DNA of 64,000 bases, taken from Mangifera indica (Eukaryota; Streptophyta; Magnoliopsida; Sapindales; Anacardiaceae). Position numbers and translations under genes: made by a program. The notes beneath the pieces are model-generated. The model searched no databases and was not told the origin of the DNA. It was given only the letters and a program-made list of their open reading frames with translations. Location: NCBI RefSeq assembly GCF_011075055.1, contig NC_058154.1, forward strand, positions 10,610,475 to 10,674,474, in the 5' to 3' direction. This document shows, piece by piece, positions 50,110-63,183 of the stretch (position 1 is its first letter; each line of letters starts with the position of its first letter).

Positions 50110-50490
50110 AAGATAAACTGGCTTTGCAGCTCTTTCAGCCTTGAGGAAGTCCCTGCAGGCCAGAATTGCATGCCATTTTCCCGTTTCAGTGCCTTATTAG
50201 CTGTGGCTAAACCCAATCCCAGAAGAGGCGCCAGTGATCACAACACTGCCTTTTCTTAGAGTTTTCTTAGTAGCTACATTGAGTGTTGGAGTGGCAGTAG
50301 GCGTTGTTTGTTGGTCCTATTTAAGGCAATTCACAATATCTAAGACAAAATCCAAAAGGGAACTGAATTTTCTAACTAGGAAACTGCCTTGCATCTCAAT
50401 GCAGAAAGCTGAAGGCAGCTTTGCCGTGGCCTGAAAGTGAAACTCCAAAAAGGCTCTAGACCTTGAAAGGTGCACCAGTCTTCACCTTCC
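50110..50490 (-). pseudogene. Protochlorophyllide oxidoreductase (POR) pseudogene fragment, 5' end only
   Basis: Read on the minus strand, frameshifted pieces match the plastid POR N-terminus: KTGAPFK and SLFGVSLSGHGKAAFS (transit peptide), SALRCKA, then ATKKTLRKGSVVITGASSG, the start of the NADPH-binding Rossmann fold, followed by LATA and CRDFLKAERAAK-type pieces in a different frame. Stops and frameshifts occur between them, and the rest of the enzyme (catalytic YxxxK, C-terminus) is absent. POR reduces protochlorophyllide in light; this copy cannot. No intron is evident across the segment, which would fit a partial processed copy, although the segment is too short to prove it. Confidence 0.75.
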
Positions 50491-50499
50491 TGCAACACA

Positions 50500-52660
50500 T
50501 TCTGAATAGTTTGAATGATAATAAAAGAAATTTCAAATATAAGAGAGCAAGTGTTCAAATTCACTCGGATGATGTTACAAAGATTAAACCTTGTTTCCAC
50601 TTTGAAAAGGTCTTTTCAATTTAATGCTATGCTTTGTGACAAAAAAGAGAAATGTAACTGGACATGAGAGGCAGAGACGATAAGATTCTTTGCAGAACAA
50701 GTACCAGACACATCAATTTTAGGCCACCAATGAGGTTTCAAGTTTTGGAATTCCAGATTTTCGATACTGTATTTTACTGCTTTAGTATCTGGGTTGGTCA
50801 TTGGTGGGGCTTGAGAGAGACTCTGATTCATTCCCAAAATAATAAAATTATTTGATTATATAATTTTAAATTAAAAATAAAATAAATTTAATTATATAAA
50901 ATATATTATTTATATGTTTAATCATGTACTTGTAAAATATTTTACTCTTTATAATTTGAGCTTGAGAGTATGAAAATGTTAAAATGTAAGGAGAGCATTT
51001 GGGCACGTGGTAACTTCTTTTTTTTTTTATCATAAAAAACCAATTTGAATTTAATTGTAAAAAAAAACTATTTATTTTGTACCAAAACCACTCATACCCA
51101 ATAATAAAAGGAAAGTCATTGGTAAAATATTGAATATGATGAATATTTTTGAGATTGAGATAGCCAATCCGTCTATTTTGTCAAGATAACTAAGACGTAT
51201 TCTAGTTTAACTCGTTCTTGCCAAGAAAAAAAATGCAACGCTAATAAATTCAGGAGAAATTATTTGTAAAATTGTTTCATTGAGTCCCGTATTGGTTATC
51301 AACTCAATTCCTATAATTATAAAACCCACTTTTAAAATTGCATTATATCTACTATCATTGACCAAGAAAAAAATATAGAATAAATATGTGATTATAATTC
51401 CATATTGATTTGAATCAACATATATGTTCCCATTCTTAAGCCCTACAAATATGTAAGTAAAGAGTCTTATATTGGGTTATCATTAGAGGACTTTGAACCC
51501 AAGTTTTTCACTTTGAAACCCTTTACCATCCAAGCCATCCCGCTTCTATCTTGTCTTAGGCTATTTGGGTCAAAACTAGCCTGGCTAAGGCTGTTACGGT
51601 CAAAACTCAGTACTGAGTTCTGGCAGCCTGGCTAAAGGGCAAAGCTTTTGTCTTTGCAGATTTGCTAAAGACTTGGTAGGTTGACAGGTGAAGTACAATA
51701 TTTTCATGGATAATTTTTTGCATAATTTTTTATATAAATAATAATTATTATTATATAATTAAATACTTAAAAATAAAATAATATCTAATTATATAATAAT
51801 ATATCATTATTTATACCCAAAATTATATACATAATATTATGATTTCATATACATACCCCAAAGCACTTTTACTATTCAGACAATATTGCTCCGAAAAGTT
51901 AATTTGAATGGCAAAGATAAAGCTGCCCAAGCGAAAGACGGTTCAAAGCTCACTAAAGACTGCTACAATAACTGTAGAACCAATCACAATCCAACTCAGA
52001 TTCAAATAAAGGTTTCTCGTTACAAAGCAATGTGAAAACCAAAAATCCCAGATCTGCCTCTCTTCTTTTATACCAATTTGATTTTTCGTTAGATGTCGTT
52101 CACCCTGCATTTTGTTCATTCTTACACTAAATTTGGTGCCAATTAGGTAAAGCACAAGTTCTCAAATTCTGGGTTACTCTAATATTTCCCCACAAAAATA
52201 CCAAGTAAAAGAAAATGAATATAAAAGACTTCCAAATTGCAGGCTTAACCTTCAAATTCAATAGCTTTTGCCAAGCACAAAGACTTAACAAGAATGACAA
52301 GAATGAATAATAAAAGAATTTCATTTAAATTCAATAGCTTTTGCCATGCTCATAGCTCTACAATTCCTGATAACAGAAATACATCGGCTTCTAAAATTCA
52401 CGGTGCATTTTTTTTTTTCTTTTAACAAATCTATATTTTCTCAATGCTCAACCAAAATGGCTATCCATCAGTTACTACTCTGAGGACAACAAGCACAGAG
52501 AAAGAAGAAATGGAACTTGCTAATATTACAAATCTTACCCGATATCTCTCTGTACACATTTAACCTCCAGGAAATGGACAGTAATGATTATTATCGTCTA
52601 ATTTCCCCCACACCCAGCCTCCTGTCATTTTCTCTTTTTTTTTCTTTTCTTTTTCTTTCT
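50500..52660. other. Spacer downstream of the WD40 gene
   Basis: AT-rich DNA without a recognised gene. About 52.3-52.66 kb is probably 3' UTR of the WD40 gene on the minus strand. Short open frames here have no recognisable domain. Confidence 0.45.
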
Positions 52661-52672
52661 GTTTTTCACCCA

Positions 52673-55600
52673 TTATAACCGAACAGGCAATCCAAAATTT
52701 TGAAATGTTCTAATTTCCCCTCGAAGGGTAGCGGTCACAACCACCATACCCCATGCTGACATGTTTGAACTTAACCCGTTTGCAAAATCCACACTGGCGC
52801 GAGGACTCCGATTCCTAGCAGCCAAATAAAGTCTTTCTTCTGGCCATGTAGCTGATATTCTATCAAAGAAGTAGCTGTCGGTTGCACTGGAAATGGTTCC
52901 ATTAAGTGGACTGTTGGTGCAACCAGATGCAGATTGTGAACCCTCAATACTGTTGATCTCTTCAACAGGTGTAGGAGGATGATTAGCCATTGAAAACTCA
53001 TCAAAATTATTGTCAACCCCAGATTGATCACCTGAATATGTATCTTGTAGACCACATAAGTCACCCATGCCAGGCCAGGGAACGGCCACTGATACATCTT
53101 GACAATGGAAATGCTCATACGAATGTGTCACAGTAACACCTTTCTTTCTGCTAAATCGGGATTCAGCTTCATGTTTCCACACATATACATAAGAATCCTC
53201 ACTAGCAGATACCACATATCTTCCATTAGCTGTGAAGGAGGCACATATTTGGCTATTTGTGTTACGAAACCCTGTCACGGAAAGAATAACTTGATTGTGA
53301 AAATGGTCAACATCAAGACACTTGTCAATATACCAAAAAGCAACTTGTTTTTTAGTACATTATTATAGAAAGTTGAAAAGAAATATAATTCTCACAGAGC
53401 TATGTAATCCAGCAACACTCAAAACTGAAACCTTCAACATATAATTCATGTCCTACCGTGCATGACTCAGAGATCCAATATTACATAATAATTGTTAAAA
53501 CAAGATTTCAAGCAAAACTGTTTAAAGTTGATCCACTAGAAAACACAAAACTTGTTTACCCAACTCGGTTTAGAAAGACCAAATTCTTACTGGAGGTACC
53601 CAAATAAATATATTGGCATATGGGAAATGAAAGGTCAACCCTGCATTATACTTATACTGAACTACTATATATCATTGGCATTAACTTCTATGCCACCACT
53701 GGCTTAACCAGTCAGGTTTCAAAAGTGCAAGGATGAAGTGTCACTCAAGATTCTGGATCTAAAAGAAAAGGACAACATATGTTGTACAAATTCTTACCTT
53801 TAAACTTGTGCACTAGGTCAACACCATCAACAACCCGAACCCTTGAATCTGCAGATGTGATGAGCACTTCGGATGAGCTTCCTGGTGCAAACTGGTTTAT
53901 GCAGATAATTAGCAGCTAACAAGGATCGAGGGAACAAGTGGCAATATATATGGGGACAGGAATGGAATAGCTTTATACATCATCTCAAGAAATCTATACA
54001 ATACAAGGACAAGCAAATTACTTGAAAACCAGTGACTTTCTTCTGCTGGGATTTCTTCTTGCTTTGTAGATTGATTGGACTTTTCTCTTGCAACTTATTA
54101 TCTGAAAAGATATATATATATATAAGGATCATCATTAATTTCCAACTATGTAAGAGATTAAAAATGAAACAGATTACACATAAACACAAACATGCACAAA
54201 GTCTCTAAATCACACAAATGGAGCCAGAGAGATTTATCTTCATGTACCAGAGGTATCATACAAATGGCAGCTTCCCTTGCAAGAACCAACTAGTGCACCC
54301 TTCAATATGGGGTAAAACTTCAATGAGTTCCAGAGTTTTCCTCAAAGTTGTAAATATAAATTGAAAACAACATGAGTAGATCACCCAACCTGACCATCTG
54401 GTGTATAGCAGGCAGCAGTGACCATCTCATGCAGATCATTCCAATCAACAACTTGACGATCAGGAATGCTCCATATGCGAACCTTAGCATCTAGGGATCC
54501 ACTAATGAAATATCTATCATCAACAGGATTAAACTGGATGCAAGTTACTGTGTCAAGGCAGATTCAAAAATTGAGTTTAATTAGAATTACATAAGCTAGT
54601 GAAATGAACAAGTCAACCAGAGAAAAAAAAAAAAAAAAAAACTTTGCTAATTCAACCAACCAGGTTCTTAAAATTGATAATAGAATTAAAAGAAGTTCAA
54701 AATTCTTAAAGGGAGCAGAATGTTGTACTTGATGCTTCTGACACATAAGAAAAGTACAGGAAAAAGCAAATTTATAGCAGAGTATTTGACTGATTAAAGA
54801 TTAATGCTTTAGTGTGAGTGGGAATCAAACATTAATGAAAAAGGGTTAAGAGAACTTACCATAATCACTGTGGGAGAATATTCTCAAACAAGTCTTGCTT
54901 AACAAGTGCCACAACCGCACAGTTTTGTCCATTGAAGAAGAAAGCAGATGCTGGAGAAGATTCAAAAAAAATTGATCTAAGTTAAACATACAAGAATAAC
55001 TAATCACTTTCAGACATCTACCAGAAAACTTAATGGTCTAATAGGTAAAAATAGCAAAAAATAAAAGGAGAGGAGCATAAATTCATGAGTACAACAAAGA
55101 AAACAATGATTAAAGGAACAATCACAACTACTTAAAATGAGTAACAAAGAAAAATTAACTAACCGTTACAGCCAGTTCTAAACTAATTAAGTGGTATGTT
55201 AACAAGTGTACACTAGACATAATTCTCATCATATAAACTTTAATATGAATTGAATACACCAAACTTATTATTAAAATCTAATGAGATTTGTATTTGCAAT
55301 AAATATAGACCAATAACTATTCACCACTTTAAAAAAAAAAAAAATCATGGCAACATATTGAATCATCCACATTTGTCACTGATTTACGTTATCTAGGGCA
55401 CAACTAGATCACTTAAACTATTTAATTCTCTTTGACATCAAGAATATTGGTTGATTTTTGGTGGCAATTTTTATTTGCATACTTATAAAGGAATATCCCT
55501 TCAAATGCCCAGCAAGAAATATCCACGTCAGCTACTGATTTTAAACTTGCATATGACCTTTACATACGGTCCAAGAGTTGCAGAAAAAAATTCAATTAAA

Positions 55601-58093
55601 ACATTTTGAAGAGAGCTTAGGAAATTTATATCCAACACAACCAATTATAAAAATTTATAAGAATCAAATAAAACATGTGGCAAGAAGAAATAGACAACCT
55701 TCATCACCAGGCACAAATAATATATATTTTTTGAAAAAGAAAATAAATTTAAAAAAAGCAAAAAGGCACATGTTTTATACACTGATCACACACAGCGTAT
55801 TTCAAGGACAAAGCTCTCTAACAAACTAATATAGGGAAATCGTTAAATTGCTCAAGGCATACATATTCATAGGCACATATATCACGTCCTATAATGAGGA
55901 AGTCAATCCAAAACTAAAGCCAGAGTGGTAATGTTTGACCAAGTTTGTATAATGAACTTTAATGAGCCTTTCTCTCCACCATAAACTGAAACACAATCTT
56001 ATATTACTCATCACTATAAAAATGCTAATTTACTGCATTCAAAAACCTTAATACGGGACACCTTCAATGTTGTTAAACCTTCTCTATCTTGACCAAATCC
56101 AAACTTATCCAAAACAGAAACATCTATATATTTACTAGGCTACCATGCAGAAGGGTTAATTATATAAATTGATTTAATATAAGAAAAATAAAATTTATCA
56201 CTTAAACCACACAACAAGAGGATATCACATCATACAAGTATATCTACCATAATCCTTCATACTATAGCATTTGAAAAACAAATGAAGACTAACTAATCAT
56301 GCCAAAACATAAAAGCAGAGGCAACAAAAGCATGTTTAATAGAATTGAACAGAAACTCCAAAATGATAACTGACCTGAGATTTGGACCACGATAGATCAA
56401 GCACATCATCAAGATGTCCTTGGAATGAACAAATGGGTTTTTCAGAGAGACCAAACACGGTCTCTGGTACCACGATGTGGTCCATGCTCAATGACTTTCG
56501 GCTCATAGGCCTTCCTCTTCTCTTCTTCTCAAGTAGGTCATCCACATGTTTTGGGGACAATGAATTTGGGTCAGGTGAACCATTAGCCAGCAGCAACAGA
56601 TTCAAATTTCCTTCTTCGGGTTTCTCAAGCAGTTCTCCCTTCCTTTCTGACTCAACAACTTGCCAAACATGAATAACACAATCCTCACCTGCACTTGCAA
56701 GATACCTTCCATCCAAACTAAACTTAATGCTCCAAATAGACCCATTGTGTGCCTGTATCTCCTGGCTCTTATAGAGTGCAGTAAGCTCCTTACATGACTT
56801 CCCATATTGGCGCACCCTCACTCGCTCTGGTCCATGAAATGAGACATCCTGGCTGTCATCTGTGGCAGAACTTGACCGCCGCCCACCCTTCTCTGACGAA
56901 GTATCCCTATCCCTCTCATCACTACTACGTTTCTCTTTGTGCCCAGTCACAGTACTAGCCACGGTCCTTATACTCTTCAGCCAACTCCCTTTTTTCTTCA
57001 ACTTGCCCCCACCAGCACAATTCCCACTCATGGCCAAATCAAAATTATCCTTATTACCCTCCTCCACGTTCTGCCTTCTCATCAATTCTTGAACAAGTGG
57101 AGAATGCCCCACACTCATTTCAAACTCTTCCATGGTCAACTGCCTGCCAGTCCCTACTTCCTTCACCTTGTTCCACATCCCGTCCTCCCTAATCTCATTC
57201 ACCACAAATTCTTTACCATTATCAAGATTCCTAATCAAACACACTTGTTTGTCAGCCGCCACAATCCCATTAGAATCCAAATGCTCAACAACCTCTCCAC
57301 CATTAGCATTGAGCGGCAACGAATTACTACTATAATTACCATTACCATAGCCATGAAGAAGACGCAAGGAATCCAGTCGATTCTCTTCCACCCTTTTACA
57401 ATTCTTGCCGGTGGGTGGTTTATTAGACAAAGTAGCACTAGCAACAACCTCATTATTGCTTTTAACACTCAGCGACTTACTAACAACAACACTTTGAATA
57501 ACATTACCATCATCGTTATCAGTGCTGTTAAGATTATTATTTACAGGAGGTGAATCTACAGAAGACGAATGAATTGAAAGAATTGAAGGAGAAAAATTTG
57601 ACAATTGATGACGATGATCGTCGTCAGAACCTTTGCTATTCCTCGAACCGTCTGATTTTGATCGAACGATACCTACACTACCAACACCAGAAACAGAAGA
57701 ACCCTGATCTTGCTGAGTCAACCCACCAGACGACGCCGAGCTTTCAAAATCTCCCCTACCCGTTTGCCTCTCGGGTCCCGATTTGGCCCGCGACAAAGCC
57801 GGGTCATGACTGAGACCCATTTCACGGAGCAAACGAGTCCGTCTCTCGGAGACCGAAACGGGCTCGGAGATCCAAACATCGTACTTGTTAGAGACGCCCA
57901 TAGGGAATTTAGGAACACAAAAATCATAAACGGGGGATTCAGGATTAATATTCAGGTTATCGGGTTCGGAATCAGAGGAAGAAGAAGAAGAAGTGGAGCA
58001 AGAGTTTGAAGAAGTAACTAACCGGTCCAACGACTCATAGAAACATTCGTCTTCATCTTCTTCATCTCCCCCTCCTCCTCCCGTCTTGCTCAT
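52673..58093 (-). CDS. WD40-repeat protein (plant WDR44-like family)
   Basis: Seven exons on the minus strand: 56375-58093, 54860-54950, 54390-54547, 54248-54299, 54022-54101, 53798-53891, 52673-53271. They sum to 2793 nt, 930 residues, in one frame. Residues 1-440 are low-complexity and charged ([16 protein letters not shown], a long Ser tract), with the plant-specific motif [18 protein letters not shown] and a basic [13 protein letters not shown] segment. WD repeats start at about residue 446 ([14 protein letters not shown] ... VIHVWQ). An insertion of about 70 residues follows, then [40 protein letters not shown] ... [37 protein letters not shown] and [17 protein letters not shown]. The C-terminal 170 residues are Ser/Asn-rich and end with an [19 protein letters not shown] tail. 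Likely a cytosolic scaffold; role unknown. It resembles Arabidopsis At3g15470 from memory. Confidence 0.93.
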
Positions 58094-58503
58094 CGTTGTA
58101 GATAATCTAGTCTCGCTTTACACATTTCAAGTTCGACAAAATGCCCAGCAGAGTAAAAATGGACTAGCGCTTGGACTTCCGTCCTTGGTTTTGTTTCAAT
58201 ATAGTTATTTGGGATAATGGGTTGTGCTTTGCGTATCGGAGACAATTGATGGGATCGGAGAAAGAGTTGGCAAAAACGGGATGTCGTTTGAAGAGAAGGA
58301 TCAGATCCGATGTGATGACGAATAGAGAAAGGAAGCAGAGAGGAGCGAAGCCCTATGCTGTAGGAGGAAGTTGGGGTTTGGTGATGTTTTTGCGTGGAGA
58401 TGTGAGAGAGACACTTGGTTTTGTTTGGTTGTTTCTTGCGACATAACAAAATAATTGTTATCGAAAAAAATGTGGGCAACGTTTGAGGAGTGATTATTTT
58501 CAT
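58090..58503 (-). promoter_or_regulatory. Upstream ORF overlapping the WD40 start codon (ATGA)
   Basis: A 137-codon open frame starting at 58503 ends with a TGA that shares its bases with the WD40 ATG (58093-58090 reads ATGA). If the transcript starts far enough upstream it would be translated first and could limit WD40 protein output. The encoded peptide is not recognisable, so it may be chance. Confidence 0.25.
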
Positions 58504-59983
58504 GCAGAGGTTTTTTTTTTTTTTCTCTCTCAGGATGATTATCTCTTTTTTCGGTTGTCGAAATTCTCTCTTTTTCTTAATCTCTCTTATTGTCTTTTAT
58601 TACCTTCATCAGAGATAAAAACAATAAAAAAAAGAAGAAAGATAATTAACTTTTTTTTAATTATCGCTACTCCCTCTTCCTTTTAATCTCTCTCATTATC
58701 GTTTTATTATCTTCATCAAAAATAAAGATAATAAAAAAAAAAAAACGTGATAAAAAACTATAAAATTTATCAAAAAATAAAAAAATGATTAAATTTTTAA
58801 ACTAAAATAAAAACTGTGATAAATTTTAAATTTTTTAAAAATATTTTTAGATAAATAATATTTTTATTCTTAAACGAAACAATAAATTTTAACGAAAACA
58901 TAGGAGTTTAGGTTCCTTAAACTTAACGGATCAAACTTTATGGGTTCAGAAAACCTCCAATAAAAAAAAAGTCTTTGGCCTATTATTTTCTACCATAGTC
59001 TCACGACATGATATTTTCTAAAAAATCACTATATCGGATTGTGAAGATTTATTTATAATCATTATTTAATTAAATATTTAAATAATATATAATTATATAA
59101 ATATATATTATATTAAATATTGAAAACTGATGATGGCACATAATTTTATTATTTTTTAAAACTCCTTTTGACTTTGATGGTTTGAGAGTTGTTGGTTGGG
59201 CTAAGTGAAAAACTGTCCAGCCCACTACTGCTAAGTGAAAGTGACATCTCAAAGCGTTTATTTCAATAGTAATATTACTCTCAATTTAGTTAAACAAATA
59301 TATATATATATATAAAATCATATAATTAAATATTATTTTATTTTTAATTTAAAATTATTTATTTTCATAATTATATATATAACTGTGTATATATATATGT
59401 ATCTAAAATAGGTATATATAATTTTATTGTTATTTTATAGTATTATTATGTGTATAACTAATTAAATAATTTTATGTATAAATAATAATATATTATAATG
59501 TGATTTAATAATTTTAAATTAAAGATAAAACAATATCTAATGACATATTAATATGTTATTATTCGTATATAAAATTGTTTATATTATCTTTGGACATAGT
59601 TTTATTGATTCTTTTATTACATTTCCTACCATTTTCATTTTATTATTATCATTACCATTTTATTCATTAATATCTCCCATTTCTTCCACTTTCGTTCTTT
59701 TTTTTTTTCCTTGAAATTGATTTTTCCAATGAAAGTTAGATCTAGTAACCGGTCTTATAATCATTGAACTAAATAAGTCAAGAGTTTGATCTTAAAATAT
59801 TGTTAAAAAAGATTCGAACTCATATTCTACTCTTTGATTGCTCAAGTTATCCTTTGGGGGGCATGTTGAGGTAATGTTTATTGGTTGGATTATTCCTTTG
59901 AAATTGAATTGGTCACATTAAACATGTGAAATTTTATTACCATTCATTTGTTACTTAAATTATCATTTGGAGGCTTACACTAA

Positions 59984-60435
59984 GGGGGCGTTTGGTTTGG
60001 GTAATGTTTTATTACCAAAATAGAAAGATTACCTTGAAGATAGATTACTTTGTTTGATAAAATTTGATAGGTATAAATAATTATTGTGTTTGGTTAAAGG
60101 TAATAAAAGATTACTAGTAAATTATTTTACTTAAATGCCCTTAAATATAATTATTTATATATATATTTTATATTATTTGTCATATTAATTAAAAATAAAT
60201 TTATTTTTATCTAAAAAAATAATAAATTATAATATAATTATAATAAACTCAATATTACTTCAGTAATCTTTAAATACTTAAAGTAAAGGTGGTAATCAGA
60301 TTACCACCTATATTACCTGTCACGTCAGCATTGATAATAGAAGATTACTGTAATATTTTATTACTGACAAACCAAACAAAGGAATAAAAGATAGATTACC
60401 AAGGTAATTTTAAAATCTCCCAAACAAACGCCCCC
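59984..60435. mobile_element. Harbinger/Tourist-like MITE, copy 3
   Basis: 452 bp, inverted relative to copies 1 and 2. The left end GGGGGCGTTTGGTTTGGGTA mirrors the right end AAACAAACGCCCCC. It is flanked by TAA at 59981-59983 and 60436-60438. The interior matches copy 1 in reverse complement (for example TAATAAAAGATTACTAGTAA). The TIRs are intact. Confidence 0.88.
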
Positions 60436-60439
60436 TAAT

Positions 60440-60840
60440 ATTAAAGCAAGTTTACTACTCAAGTTATCATTTGGACGCACATTGAGGAAATCTTTCTTGG
60501 TTGAATTATTCATTTGAAACTGAATCGATCACACTAAACAGATTAAACTGTTCTTTTAAAACTGAATTGATCACACTAAACAGATGAAATATTATTACCA
60601 TTCCTTTGTTACTTAAATTATCATTTGAAGTTTTACACTTATATTAAAGTAAGTTTACCACTTAAATTATCCTTTGAGAGTATATTGAGGAAATCTTTCT
60701 TGGTTAGATATTTTTTTTAGAATTGAATCGATCATATTAAATAAGTTAAATTATTCTTTTAAAACTAAATTGATAATAATTTATTATTCTTTTTATCACT
60801 TAAATTCTCATTCTGAGGCTTGCACTTATGTTAAAGTAAG
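60440..60840 (+). repeat. Degenerate tandem array (TCATTTGGA / GAATCGATCACA units)
   Basis: Three or more imperfect units contain, in order, an ACTTAAATTATC(A/C)TTTG word, a TTGAGGAAATCTTTCTTGGTT word and one or two GAATCGATCA(C/T)A(C/T)TAAA words. The unit preceding the MITE at 59840-59980 is the same sequence, so the MITE probably landed inside this array. Confidence 0.6.
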
Positions 60841-62616
60841 AGGAATAGCTATTTTTGTATTGGTCCCTTATTTTCTAAATTTCATTAATATTAATTTTTA
60901 AATATATTGATTTTTTATTTTATTTTATGTGATCGAATTGAAATTCAGCAGTTTGGCACCATCCATCTTTAAAAAAGTCAAAATGAAGTCATCTGTGTGG
61001 GCATATTAAAAATAAAACCAAAAAAAAAAAAAAGTCAATCTTATGAATTGATAACGTGATCCCCAAGAAATTGCTTAAAGGGCCTGGCTGGTCGAGATTT
61101 TTAATAACGTGATCGCCAAAAGACTTGCTTCCAACCGAGATGGAGTAAATTCTTAAAGTTTTTATTTTCTAATTTTATAAAATTTAAACATTTATTTATA
61201 AACAAATTTTCTTGTTAAAATTATCTTTTTTTTAATTTAAAAAATAAAAAAATTATCACATTTTCTCTCAATATTTTAAAATCTTATAATTTTTTATTAC
61301 TTAAAATTCGAAAAGTAACTATTATCTCTTTCCCTTCCAAATTTCTAAGTTTTTTTTCTTCCTTTCTCGACAATAATGATAAGTTGAATAAGAGACAATA
61401 ACATTTTAGATATCGTCATTGTCTTTTATTAGACGGAGATCTGTTGACGAAAAGAAATCTATTCGGCAAAAAAAAATCTAGCGATTTTGGGAATCAGGGG
61501 GGAGAATAGTCATTTTTCTAACTTTAAGTGAAGAGAAATTGTGAGATTTTTAAATCTGAAAAGAAAAATATAATAAAATTTTTCTTTTTTTAGTAAATAA
61601 TAATTTTAACTCTAACCTTAATCTTAACTAAAATTTTTAACGAGAAATCAATTCATGGGCGGTTGTATAAGTTTTTTAAAGTTGAAGAGTGAGATTTGTC
61701 ATATATTTTTTGAATATTATCAAACATTTATTATATTATTAATTTTAAATAATTTGTCTAGTTTAACAAATTTATTTGTTTGATTGAATATTAAATAAAT
61801 TAATATTTATATATAAATTCAATTAAATTATAATCTAATTTATAGTTTAATCAACTGAATCTATTTATCTTATCGATTTTAAAAATAAAACTTCCAACTG
61901 ATTGCTGCACATGATGGAGAGGAAGAAGCCAAGAAAAAGCCATAGTTATCAGTCTCATATTTATCACTCTCTTATTATACACTATAGTTATTATATAATA
62001 TGATATAATATAAATAATAAACAATAAATTATATTAAAATAATATTATATAATAGATATGTTATATAATATAATATATATTATTAATACAAATTAATATA
62101 TTTTTTAAAAAATAATGATATAATAAAAATATATATAATTTTAAAATTTTAAAAGTGTTTGTAATATTTTTCGAAATAATTACGTATCAATTATAATTTT
62201 TTTATTATTTTATTTTTAAAATGCTTATCATATAATATGATATATAATACAAAAAATTAGATTTTTTATATATGATATTATATACGATTTGATTATTGTA
62301 GTTGTATTATATAATGTATATGATAAGTAAGGCCAAATGACTATATCCCACCCAAGGTTCCACGCAATCACAAATTTTTATCTTTTAAATTTTAAAAAAT
62401 TAAACTTTTACCATCATTAATTTTTTTAATAAAATTTATTTGGGTTTTTTGATCATTAGTATTTTATCCTTCTATAAATATTAAATTATCAATATATTTT
62501 TATTAGTTAAAAAAATTTATTATTTAAATTTCTAAAAATACCAAAACTTTAACTGATCTCTATATATCATTTTTCAAAAACACTCTAAACTTTTTCAAAA
62601 ATTATAGTTCACCCTC

Positions 62617-62617
62617 A

Positions 62618-62678
<61 letters not shown>

Positions 62679-62679
62679 T
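62617..62679. repeat. Compound microsatellite A(n)-(TA)n-(GA)n
   Basis: About 19 A residues, then about 10 TA units and about 12 GA units in direct succession. Confidence 0.9.
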
Positions 62680-63183
62680 TTTCAAAAAGAAAAAATAAAA
62701 TAGAAAAATTGATGCAAAATTACCTTCTTATCAACAAAATTTATTGTGAAATTGATGACAGGTGAGAATCTAGCTTTTTGAAATTTAAAAGTGGGAATTT
62801 GTTATTTCTATAAACCTTGAGTGGGAATTTGCCATAGAAAAATATCATACAAAATGATTTTTCTGTTCTTTTATTTAACAAAATTCACTAACAGAAATAG
62901 AGAACGGGTAAAAATCTAACTTTTTTTTTTAGTTTAAAAGTGAAAATTTGTCATTTTAGCAACTTTAGGTGGAAATTGCATAGAAAAATGTAAAGTCTAT
63001 GCAACATGATCTTTTTACATTTTTACTTAAATAAATTTACTAATGAAATTGGAAGACAAGTAAAAATATAACTTTTAAAAATTTTAAAGGTAGGAATTGT
63101 CAATTCAACAAACTTTGGAGGCATAAGAATCTTTTGAGGTAATGATAATAACACCATCTTCTCTTAACCAAATTATGTGTTAT

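Noticed and set aside
56939..57553. 204-codon plus-strand open frame
   Set aside because: It lies antisense to the long first exon of the WD40 gene and is a shadow of its Ser/Asn-rich codons; no domain is recognisable.
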